A stretch of 7,222 nucleotides of DNA from Rickettsiales bacterium (lineage in GTDB: Bacteria; Pseudomonadota; Alphaproteobacteria; Rs-D84): positions 1-7,222 of the forward strand of contig JAIRZE010000090.1 of NCBI GenBank assembly GCA_031267375.1. Reading direction: 5' to 3'. Position numbers and translations under genes: made by a program. Within the stretch, counting starts at the first letter, position 1. Every line of letters begins with the position of its first letter. The notes under the pieces were generated by a model. The model was not told the origin of the DNA, ran no database searches, and was given only the letters and a program-made list of their open reading frames with translations. Positions 1-4,639 of this stretch are shown here, piece by piece.

Positions 1-305
1 CGCCAGTTGCCTTCAAATTTTTTGCCGACGGCCAAGCTTCCGCCGAACAAGGGCTTCATAGAATATTTGTCTGAATCATATTGATTGCTGCCGACGGACG
101 CCGTATAGTATTTGTTTGTCCAGGACAGCAGATTTAATTCCGCGCGAATTGTTCCGTACCATTCGGTCTTTGGCTTGTCATTATAATTATAGGAAACATT
201 GTATCCACCATTTGCGGTGCGGGTCAAAGCGGTCGGGGCCGCCATTGCGCCGGAAACGAATAACGCAGAAATTAAAAATCCGGAAATGAAAATTTTGTTT
301 TGCAT
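1..305 (-). CDS. Outer-membrane beta-barrel protein, N-terminal part (truncated by window edge)
   Basis: The ATG is at 305-303 and the frame stays open for 101 codons to the window edge, so the C-terminus is missing. The protein begins with a signal peptide: MQNK, a hydrophobic stretch at about residues 5-19, and a probable signal peptidase I site after AMA (residues 20-22). The mature part alternates polar and aromatic residues (NVSYNYND, EWYGTIRAELNLLSW, KYYTASVG), as in outer-membrane beta strands. The segment FGGSLAVGKKFEGNW (about 87-101) resembles the strand pattern of small OmpA/opacity-type barrels. The start is supported by AAGGAA (complement of 313-318) 7 bases upstream. It is divergent from the Pal-like gene and shares a 210-base AT-rich intergenic region with it. 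I see a probable surface protein but cannot name the family or its ligand. It could be a porin-like barrel rather than an adhesin. Confidence 0.7.
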   Translation of the reverse strand, partial: MQNKIFISGFLISALFVSGAMAAPTALTRTANGGYNVSYNYNDKPKTEWYGTIRAELNLLSWTNKYYTASVGSNQYDSDKYSMKPLFGGSLAVGKKFEGNW

Positions 306-335
306 AGATAAATTCCTTTTTATTTGAATATCGGT

Positions 336-346
336 ATTTTATCATA
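336..346 (-). promoter_or_regulatory. Possible -10 region for the divergent barrel gene
   Basis: On the minus strand TATGATAAAAT holds two overlapping -10-like hexamers (TATGAT and TAAAAT, each 5 of 6 to consensus) about 30-40 bases upstream of the ATG at 305. I found no convincing -35 hexamer at the right distance, so this is tentative. The rest of 306-515 is AT-rich with no gene. Confidence 0.3.
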
Positions 347-458
347 AATCGCGAATCGGAAAAAGCGGAAAAACAAGTTTTTTAACAAAAAATTAAGCGT
401 CAAAATAAAAATGTAATTTCAATAAGTTATTATTGTTTTTTTTTCATTATTTTAACTA

Positions 459-488
459 TTGACACGAATTTATTAAATTTGCTAGATT
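459..488 (+). promoter_or_regulatory. Sigma-70-like promoter of the Pal-like gene
   Basis: A perfect -35 hexamer TTGACA (459-464) is followed after 18 bases by TAGATT (483-488, 4 of 6 to TATAAT). Transcription would start near 495, giving a leader of only about 20 bases. That leader contains AAGGAA (504-509) 6 bases before the ATG at 516. This is the best promoter in the window and suggests the gene is transcribed on its own. Confidence 0.6.
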
Positions 489-515
489 AATCGCGAACTG
501 AAAAAGGAAACTGTT

Positions 516-929
516 ATGAAGAAAATAAATTTGTTGTTTGCGCTTGGCTGTTTGCTGTTTGTCGCAGCCTGTACCGGTATACGCGAACCTGCCGAACTGG
601 ACGGCGACAAGGCGTATTTTGCGTTTGATTCTGCGGAAATTTCCAAAGAAGCCCAGGATAACTTGCTGGGCCAGTCGTTGTATATGAAACATCATAAAGA
701 TACGAATATTACGATAGAAGGGCACTGCGACGAACGCGGAACTACGGAATATAACCTGGCGCTGGGCGCATTGCGCAGCGCGAATGCGGCGCAAGTCTTG
801 CTGAAAGACGGCGTAAAGCAAGAACGGGTAAAAACGATTTCGTATGGAAAGGAAAAGCCGCAATATACGGGCCACGGCGAAGAAATCTGGGCAAAGAACC
901 GGAACGCCACGACGAAAGTAGAGAAATAA
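516..929 (+). CDS. pal: Pal-like OmpA-domain lipoprotein
   Basis: 137 aa. A type II signal peptide ends in the lipobox FVAAC, so Cys19 should be lipidated and the protein anchored to the inner leaflet of the outer membrane. Residues about 32-135 form an OmpA C-terminal domain with Pal hallmarks: YFAFDSAEI (34-42), the peptidoglycan-binding loop GHCDERGTTEYN (69-80) with Asp72, Arg87 seven residues after Asn80, SYGKEKP (109-115) and KNR (127-129). Asp72 and Arg87 match the pair that grips diaminopimelate in this family. Pal works with TolB to tether and constrict the outer membrane at division. Here the gene stands alone: no tolB upstream (a divergent barrel gene instead), and its own promoter and terminator. 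The tail after NR (NATTKVEK) is more polar than the usual RRVELVY-like strand. A non-Tol OmpA-domain lipoprotein is possible, but the close Pal motif match makes Pal the first choice. Confidence 0.8.
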   Translation: MKKINLLFALGCLLFVAACTGIREPAELDGDKAYFAFDSAEISKEAQDNLLGQSLYMKHHKDTNITIEGHCDERGTTEYNLALGALRSANAAQVLLKDGVKQERVKTISYGKEKPQYTGHGEEIWAKNRNATTKVEK

Positions 930-957
930 AAATCGCGCGCAAGCGCGATTTTTATTT
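928..957 (+). terminator. Intrinsic terminator of the Pal-like gene
   Basis: An 11-bp perfect stem (928-938 with 943-953) closes on a GCAA tetraloop of the stable GNRA type and is flanked by an A-run and a T-run. It begins within the pal stop codon. The A-run on the 5' side could also let it work in the opposite direction. Confidence 0.85.
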
Positions 958-976
958 AGCAGTTAGCAATTGGTGG
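956..976. repeat. Heptad tandem repeat (TTAGCAG type)
   Basis: Three 7-base units, TTAGCAG, TTAGCAA and TTGGTGG, follow the pal terminator directly. The 16 bases at 956-971 are the exact reverse complement of 4595-4610 on the far side of the ftsE-plsC block. Confidence 0.6.
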
Positions 977-981
977 AGATG

Positions 982-1039
982 AAAGCTCGGTGCTACACCT
1001 GCCTCCGCTTGCGGGGGCAGGTGTGTGCCACCGTGCTTT
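982..1039. repeat. Imperfect palindrome / hairpin element with CTCGGTG end
   Basis: The core stem ACACCTGCC (995-1003) pairs with 1016-1024 and continues through TCCGC/GCGGG to a very small loop. Outside it CGGTG (988-992) pairs with CACCG (1029-1033), and AAAGC (982-986) with GCTTT (1035-1039). There is no T-run after it, so it is not a standard terminator. The CTCGGT end is shared with the larger palindrome at 4447-4568. It lies in the ftsE 5' region, and an upstream in-frame ORF extension runs into it. Confidence 0.65.
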
Positions 1040-1041
1040 AA

Positions 1042-1069
1042 TTTTTCACTTCCCATTTTTCATTTAATT
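1042..1069. repeat. Heptad tandem repeat (TTTTTCA type) in the ftsE leader
   Basis: Four 7-base units are in phase: TTTTTCA, CTTCCCA, TTTTTCA and TTTAATT. They sit between the hairpin element and the ftsE start. I saw no clear promoter here. TACACT at 1074-1079 could serve as a weak -10, but without a good -35. Confidence 0.5.
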
Positions 1070-1084
1070 TTCTACACTGCGGAT

Positions 1085-1894
1085 ATGGAAAAACAAACTG
1101 CTATTTCTTTCGCTAATGTCGCCGCCGGATACGACCGCGGCGCAGATGTTCTTTCCGATGTTTCCTTTAATATAAACAAAGGCTCTTTCTATTTCTTATC
1201 CGGGGCAAGCGGCGCCGGAAAGACAACCTTGCTGCGGTTGATTTATCACTTGCATCCGGCGGCAACGGGCCAAATTAAATTGTTTGACAAGGCGACCGCG
1301 AATATGTCGCGCGATGAAATTTCAGACTTGCGCAGAAAAATGGCAATTGTTTTTCAGGAATATTCTCTGCTGTCGCACTTGTCCGTGTTTGATAATATCG
1401 CCCTGCCCCTGCGCGTGCGCGGCGTTGCGGAATCAAAGATAAAAAAGCTGGTGGGCAAGACTTTGGAATGGGTCGGCCTGTCGCAATTTTCCGACGCGAA
1501 TCCAAAGTCTTTATCCGGCGGTCAGCAGCAGCGCGTGTCCGTTGCGCGCGCGATAATCGTCAGCCCTGAAATTCTTCTGGCGGACGAGCCTACGGGGAAT
1601 CTGGACGACGAAAACGCGGCGCGTCTGATGGAGATGTTTATTCAGATGAACAAGAATTTCGGAACGACGATTATCTTGGCGACTCATAATCAAACGATGA
1701 TGGATGCATATAAATTTCCCAGAATTATGGTTGAAAATCATCGGGTAAAATTCACCGGCGGGGAAGAACATAACGCGCCGGCAGAATCAGAATCCGCGCA
1801 GCGCGTATGGCGCGGCCCGCGTCCGCAGAATTATTTCGCGGAACTGTCAAAGCAGTTTGAAGAAATAGGGGCAGGAATTAGGAGCAGGAACTAG
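1085..1894 (+). CDS. ftsE: Cell-division ABC transporter ATP-binding protein FtsE
   Basis: 269 aa from the ATG at 1085. The frame is open back to 1025, but those 20 codons lie in the hairpin and heptad DNA and resemble no FtsE N-terminus, whereas MEKQTAISFANVAAGY starts as FtsE does. There is no good Shine-Dalgarno. ATPase motifs in order: Walker A GASGAGKT (40-47), Q-loop Gln91, signature LSGGQQQ (143-149), Walker B ILLADE (163-168), D-loop NLDD (172-175) and H-loop His201. FtsE binds the membrane protein FtsX, and ATP hydrolysis controls periplasmic peptidoglycan-hydrolase activation at the septum. The usual length is about 220-230 aa; here a polar tail of some 45 residues follows. Its last eight residues (GAGIRSRN, 262-269) and the TAG stop are encoded exactly by the left inverted repeat of the inserted cassette, so the native C-terminus may have been changed. 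Identity is firm because ftsX follows. Confidence 0.93.
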   Translation: MEKQTAISFANVAAGYDRGADVLSDVSFNINKGSFYFLSGASGAGKTTLLRLIYHLHPAATGQIKLFDKATANMSRDEISDLRRKMAIVFQEYSLLSHLSVFDNIALPLRVRGVAESKIKKLVGKTLEWVGLSQFSDANPKSLSGGQQQRVSVARAIIVSPEILLADEPTGNLDDENAARLMEMFIQMNKNFGTTIILATHNQTMMDAYKFPRIMVENHRVKFTGGEEHNAPAESESAQRVWRGPRPQNYFAELSKQFEEIGAGIRSRN

Positions 1895-1897
1895 GAG
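1893..1897 (+). promoter_or_regulatory. Shine-Dalgarno supplied by the inverted repeat
   Basis: AGGAG lies 10 bases before the ATG at 1908 and overlaps the ftsE stop. It is the last part of the second 13-bp repeat unit, so the repeat supplies the ribosome site. Its first three bases (1893-1895) would be paired if the 1868-1895 / 2259-2286 stem forms, which could limit translation. Confidence 0.6.
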
Positions 1898-1907
1898 AGC
1901 AGATAAA

Positions 1908-2276
1908 ATGTTACCGACAGAAGAATTAGAAGTTTTCAAACGGACACATATTGTGGCCTTGACTATTTATAATATAATATCTAAGTTTCCAAAGGATGAA
2001 ATTTATGGCCTATCATCGCAAATGAGACGGGCTGCGATTTCAATAAATTCTAATTTAATGGAAGGCAACGCAAGAAGAACCGACGGAGAAAGAAAACAAT
2101 TCATAGGTATATCCAGAGGCTCGGCAGCAGAATTACAATATCAAGTTATGCTAGCACGAGATTTGAATTTAATAACAAAAAATGAAGCAGAAAAACTTAT
2201 TGACGAATTAAAACAAATCGGACGAATATTAAGCAAGCTTATGAGTATCAATATAAAACCTAGTTCCTGCTCCTAA
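1908..2276 (+). CDS. Four-helix-bundle protein, 23S rRNA intervening-sequence protein (IVP/S23) family
   Basis: 122 aa, the normal length for this family. The hallmark is YGLSSQMRRAAISINSNLMEGNARR (33-57), matching the family's YGLTSQIRRAA-SIPSNIAEG signature. It follows a first helix (about 7-26, VFKRTHIVALTIYNIISKF) and precedes two more (about 60-85 and 92-115). The family was first seen as ORFs inside intervening sequences of bacterial 23S rRNA genes; relatives include the Avd accessory protein of diversity-generating retroelements. It probably forms pentameric bundles and binds nucleic acid, but its biochemical role is not settled. Here it is not in rRNA but between ftsE and ftsX, 13 bases after the ftsE stop. 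The last five residues (PSSCS, 118-122) and the stop come from the right inverted repeat. It is AT-rich compared with its neighbours, suggesting a separate origin. No reverse transcriptase or template/variable repeats are present in the window. Confidence 0.85.
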   Translation: MLPTEELEVFKRTHIVALTIYNIISKFPKDEIYGLSSQMRRAAISINSNLMEGNARRTDGERKQFIGISRGSAAELQYQVMLARDLNLITKNEAEKLIDELKQIGRILSKLMSINIKPSSCS

Positions 2277-2304
2277 TCCCTGCTCCTGTGAGCGAAGCGA
2301 ACGA

Positions 2305-3144
2305 ATGAAGAAAACGCCTTTGATTTTTTCTATTACAAAAGAGCAGTCATTATTTATGACGGCGATTATGTCGCTGCTGTCTTTTATGGCGGTGCTGTCG
2401 TTTGGAATCGCGCTGATGATTGGGACCGGCGCGGCGCGCTGGAACGCGCAGTGGGATCTCAGCGCGACGGTGCAGGTAATGCCGGGCAGCAATCCTGCGG
2501 CGGCGGAAAAGATATTGCAGAATAATAGGGACAAGTTTTCAAATATGCGGGAAATTGACGGCGCGGAAATGCAGCGGCTGCTGCGGCCCTGGCTTTCCGG
2601 CGGCGGATCGGCGCTGGGCAATTACCTGCCAAAAATGTATGAATTAAAATTCAAGCGCGCGGGCGATATGAAAACTGTCGCTGCGGAGATAGGCGAGAAC
2701 GCGCGCTTTCTGACGCACGCGGAAAGCCTGAAACCCGCAATGGGCGCCAGCTTGCGGATGATAGCAATTTCTGGGGCGCTGCTGGCATTGGTGCTGGGGG
2801 CGCTGGGATTCTGCATTTCTTTTATCACGAAAAATACTGCGGATCTGCATAAAAGAGAATTGGAAATTTTGAATCAAGTCGGCGCGAAAGATTCCTTTGT
2901 GGCAAAGCAAATGCAGATTATCGTGGGCAAGATCTGCGCGCGCGCGGCAGGGTTGGGATTTGTCGCGGCGGCGCCGGTTCTGATGTTTATAATCGCCGCG
3001 GCGCGCGGCGCGCGGGTCGGATTGATGGCGATGCTGGGACTGGGCGGCGGGGCCTGGGTCGCATTGATGCTGCTGCCGGTTGCGATAATAATTTTTGCGG
3101 TATACATTGCCAGAAAAACAACAATGAAATTGCTATGCGATTAA
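2305..3144 (+). CDS. ftsX: Cell-division ABC transporter permease FtsX
   Basis: 279 aa. Topology fits FtsX: short cytoplasmic N-terminus, TM1 about 18-42, a periplasmic domain about 43-150, TM2 about 152-174, a cytoplasmic loop, TM3 about 212-232, and TM4 about 246-268. The loop RELEILNQVGAKDSFVAKQM (184-203) matches the conserved FtsX/MacB-type coupling segment after TM2 that contacts the ATPase. FtsX carries the FtsE signal across the inner membrane to activators of peptidoglycan amidases or endopeptidases. The start at 2305 follows a GAGCGAAGCGAACGA stretch with no recognisable Shine-Dalgarno, odd for a gene that normally follows ftsE closely. The inserted cassette ends 18 bases upstream and may have separated ftsX from its original ribosome site. 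A GTG at 2288 is out of frame. It overlaps the next gene by 10 bases. Confidence 0.88.
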   Translation: MKKTPLIFSITKEQSLFMTAIMSLLSFMAVLSFGIALMIGTGAARWNAQWDLSATVQVMPGSNPAAAEKILQNNRDKFSNMREIDGAEMQRLLRPWLSGGGSALGNYLPKMYELKFKRAGDMKTVAAEIGENARFLTHAESLKPAMGASLRMIAISGALLALVLGALGFCISFITKNTADLHKRELEILNQVGAKDSFVAKQMQIIVGKICARAAGLGFVAAAPVLMFIIAAARGARVGLMAMLGLGGGAWVALMLLPVAIIIFAVYIARKTTMKLLCD

Positions 3145-3641
3145 TCACAACACCTTTGCTGATAGTTGCGGCGTTTGTCTTGGGCGGTATGATTTTCAAG
3201 TCATCCGCGCCGACGCAGTGCGCGACGATTTTGCCGCGCGACAGCATATTCGTCTTGACCGGGGACGCGCGGCGGATTCCGTTTGCAATGCGAAAATTGC
3301 GGGAACATCCGGATGCAAAGCTTTATATAATCGGCGTGGGCGGCGGCGGCAATTTTACGAATGAAAACATAGTCTTGGAATCGGGGTCAAAAAATACTCT
3401 GCAAAATGCGGCGGCGATAGAAAAGATAGCCCGTGAAAACGCGCTGGATAGAATAGTCCTGATAACGACGGTGGATCATTATAATCGGGCGCGATATCTA
3501 ATACACGAAAAGATGCCGGATTTGGAAATAGCGGCCTGTCCTGCGGCCTTGAACGGAATGCCGGCGCCGCGTCGGTTAGAGCGCTGGACGACCGAGTATT
3601 TGAAATATATCGGAACTCTGATCGGAATAAGGGAAAGTTAA
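3135..3641 (+). CDS. YdcF-like / DUF218 family membrane-anchored protein
   Basis: 168 aa, starting 10 bases inside ftsX, so translation is probably coupled. An N-terminal hydrophobic segment (about 4-21) can act as a membrane anchor or uncleaved signal. The rest reads as a DUF218 domain: a first strand DSIFVLTGDARRI (36-48), helix PFAMRKLREHPDAKLYIIGVGGGG, the conserved SGSKNTLQNAAAI (residues 83-95), which corresponds to the family's S-x-NT-x-NA motif, then RIVLITTVDHYNRARYLI and a C-terminal TEYLKYIGTLIG. Family members such as SanA and YdcF are linked to envelope integrity or bind S-adenosylmethionine, but no catalytic reaction is established. Its place between ftsX and plsC repeats an order I recall from alphaproteobacteria, supporting an envelope role. 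It is somewhat short, at the lower end of the family. Confidence 0.8.
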   Translation: MRLITTPLLIVAAFVLGGMIFKSSAPTQCATILPRDSIFVLTGDARRIPFAMRKLREHPDAKLYIIGVGGGGNFTNENIVLESGSKNTLQNAAAIEKIARENALDRIVLITTVDHYNRARYLIHEKMPDLEIAACPAALNGMPAPRRLERWTTEYLKYIGTLIGIRES

Positions 3642-3644
3642 AAA

Positions 3645-3771
3645 AGTGGTCAGGGGTCAGGGGTCAGTGATTAGTGGTTGGGAAAAAAGTGTCCAATATA
3701 TTGGACAAGTTTTCCCAGCCTAACCATTCATTTACACTGACCACTGACCCCTGACCACTAACCACTAGGAG
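3645..3771. repeat. Inverted heptad-repeat array with central perfect palindrome, between ydcF-like gene and plsC
   Basis: Left heptads: GTGGTCA, GGGGTCA, GGGGTCA, GTGATTA and GTGGTTG (3646-3680). Right heptads: CTGACCA, CTGACCC, CTGACCA, CTAACCA and CTAGGAG (3737-3771). The 25 bases at 3645-3669 are the reverse complement of 3735-3759 at 24 of 25 positions. Inside, GGGAAAA (3680-3686) pairs with TTTTCCC (3710-3716), and the centre GTCCAATATATTGGAC (3691-3706) is a perfect 16-bp palindrome. It fills the whole gap. The final heptad supplies the plsC ribosome site. There is no T-run after the stem, so it is not a standard terminator. Confidence 0.8.
3767..3771 (+). promoter_or_regulatory. plsC Shine-Dalgarno inside the last heptad
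   Basis: AGGAG, 6 bases before the ATG at 3778, is the end of the last heptad unit CTAGGAG. It lies just outside the 3645-3759 stem, so it should stay accessible when the stem forms. Confidence 0.65.
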
Positions 3772-3777
3772 TTAAAA

Positions 3778-4443
3778 ATGTTCAAAACTTATATTTTCAA
3801 ATTAACATTGGCATTGTGGTTTGTCTTGTGGGTGCCGTTTTTGATTCTGGTATTGCCGTCAAAGTGGCTGACGCGCAAATTTATGACATTGGACGCAATC
3901 GGGGTTCTGCGCATCGCCCGCATTGTCGTCGGAATAAAATACAAAGTGCACGATGCCGGCCACCAGGACGGCCCGCACATTATCGCGGCAAAGCATATGT
4001 CTATTCTGGAAGTAGCTGCGATATTGGAACATATCCCGAATGCATTTTTTATATTGAAAAAGGAATTGATGTATATTCCGGTTTACGGCTGGGCGTTTTG
4101 GAGAATGGGCTTGCAGCCGGTGAATCGCGCAAAAGGCGCCACGGATTTGAAAACTCTGACACGCGCGGTAGAGAAAAAGATTGCCGGCGGAATGACGCTT
4201 GTGATATTTCCCGAAGGAACGCGCGCAAAGCCCGGTCAAAGGCCGGAAATAAAAAAGGGCGTAATGTTTATAGCGTCCATTTTGAAATTGAATATAGTTC
4301 CGGTCGGCACGGACAGCGGATTATATTGGCCAAAGAAAGGCAAGATGAATAGCGGGACTGCGAATATATGGTTTGAACCGGAATTGCCGTATAACGCGCC
4401 CCTGGCGGAAATATCAGAAGCAATTAATAAACATTCGGCTTAA
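3778..4443 (+). CDS. plsC: 1-acyl-sn-glycerol-3-phosphate acyltransferase (PlsC family)
   Basis: 221 aa. An N-terminal hydrophobic stretch (about 8-27) anchors it to the inner membrane. Acyltransferase motifs in order: HX4E in AAKHMSILEV (His73, Glu78), the acceptor-binding block KKELMYIPVYGWAFWRMGLQPVNR (94-117), FPEGTR (144-149), and the late hydrophobic IVPVG block. The catalytic motif is usually HX4D; Glu replaces Asp here, a form I recall from alphaproteobacterial members, so the enzyme is probably active. The expected reaction is transfer of an acyl chain to lysophosphatidic acid, giving phosphatidic acid for phospholipid synthesis. It closes the ftsE-ftsX-DUF218 group, separated by a heptad hairpin that could allow separate transcript processing. 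Another lysophospholipid substrate (for example an ornithine-lipid precursor) cannot be excluded from sequence alone. Confidence 0.87.
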   Translation: MFKTYIFKLTLALWFVLWVPFLILVLPSKWLTRKFMTLDAIGVLRIARIVVGIKYKVHDAGHQDGPHIIAAKHMSILEVAAILEHIPNAFFILKKELMYIPVYGWAFWRMGLQPVNRAKGATDLKTLTRAVEKKIAGGMTLVIFPEGTRAKPGQRPEIKKGVMFIASILKLNIVPVGTDSGLYWPKKGKMNSGTANIWFEPELPYNAPLAEISEAINKHSA

Positions 4444-4446
4444 ACG

Positions 4447-4568
4447 CTCGGTGGTAATTCCCCTCCTTGGAGGGGTGGCCACGAAGTGGCCGGGGTGGGT
4501 GTCCCAATAAGAGAACCCACCCCGGCGGCTCCGCCGCCACCCCTCCAAGGAGGGGAATTTAGACCGAG
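4447..4568. repeat. Large nested palindrome with CTCGGT / ACCGAG ends
   Basis: Ends CTCGGT (4447-4452) and ACCGAG (4563-4568) are inverted. A perfect 24-bp inverted repeat joins 4456-4479 with 4536-4559, and an inner perfect 11-bp one joins 4490-4500 with 4515-4525. Each arm has its own small hairpins: CCCCTCC-TT-GGAGGGG in the left arm, with its mirror in the right, then GGCCAC-GAA-GTGGCC on the left but GGCGGC-TCC-GCCGCC on the right. It starts three bases after the plsC stop. No ORF is inside. It resembles dispersed palindromic repeats seen in many bacterial genomes; copy number here is unknown. Confidence 0.8.
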
Positions 4569-4582
4569 TTTTATTTCGTTAA

Positions 4583-4610
4583 TTGCTAATTGATAATTGC
4601 TAACTGCTAA
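4583..4610. repeat. Heptad tandem repeat (TTGCTAA type)
   Basis: Four in-phase 7-base units: TTGCTAA, TTGATAA, TTGCTAA and CTGCTAA. They lie between the palindrome and the bidirectional terminator. The last 16 bases, from 4595, are the exact reverse complement of 956-971. Confidence 0.65.
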
Positions 4611-4612
4611 TT

Positions 4613-4639
4613 AAAAACGCGGGCCCTGCCCGCGTTTTT
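4613..4639. terminator. Bidirectional intrinsic terminator between convergent plsC and OmpA-domain genes
   Basis: A 12-bp stem (4613-4624 with 4628-4639) has a 7-bp G+C core CGCGGGC/GCCCGCG and a 3-base loop. It has five A on one side and six T on the other, so either direction ends in a U-run. The complement of 4639-4641 is the stop codon of the minus-strand gene. It serves the rightward ftsE-plsC unit and the leftward autotransporter/OmpA unit. Confidence 0.85.

Larger units (their letters stand above)
1868..2286 (+). mobile_element. Putative four-helix-bundle cassette bounded by 28-bp inverted repeats
   Basis: The left arm 1868-1895 and right arm 2259-2286 are reverse complements at 26 of 28 positions, 19 of them consecutive from the inner end. 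Each arm is nearly two tandem copies of a 13-bp unit (CAGGAAYTAGGAG on the left, CTARTYCCTGCTC on the right). They enclose only the four-helix-bundle ORF. The stretch is about 34% G+C (hand count over 1921-2280), while parts of ftsX exceed 60%. It interrupts ftsE-ftsX, which are normally adjacent or overlapping. I see no target-site duplication and no transposase. In RNA the arms would form a long stem closing the ORF into a loop. Whether the unit moves, or is only processed as RNA, is inference. Confidence 0.55.

Noticed and set aside
456..875. 139-aa minus-strand open frame opposite the Pal-like gene
   Set aside because: It lies across the pal promoter and coding region and has no ribosome site or recognisable domain.
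982..1039. Intrinsic terminator or riboswitch before ftsE
   Set aside because: The stem is followed by GTGTGCCACCG with no T-run, and no riboswitch consensus is visible.
1025..1084. N-terminal extension of FtsE by 20 residues
   Set aside because: These codons fall in the hairpin element and TTTTTCA heptads, and FtsE homology begins right after the ATG at 1085.
1908..2276. Diversity-generating retroelement (Avd-like accessory gene)
   Set aside because: Avd is related to this family, but there is no reverse transcriptase, template repeat or variable repeat in the window, and the sequence fits the ordinary IVP form.
3645..3771. CRISPR-like array
   Set aside because: Units are 7 bases with no spacers and are arranged as inverted arms, so this is a tandem-repeat hairpin.
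3816..4352. 178-aa plus-strand open frame overlapping plsC
   Set aside because: It is a frame shadow of plsC: rich in Arg, Gly and Ser with no domain, no ribosome site, and entirely inside a well-supported gene.
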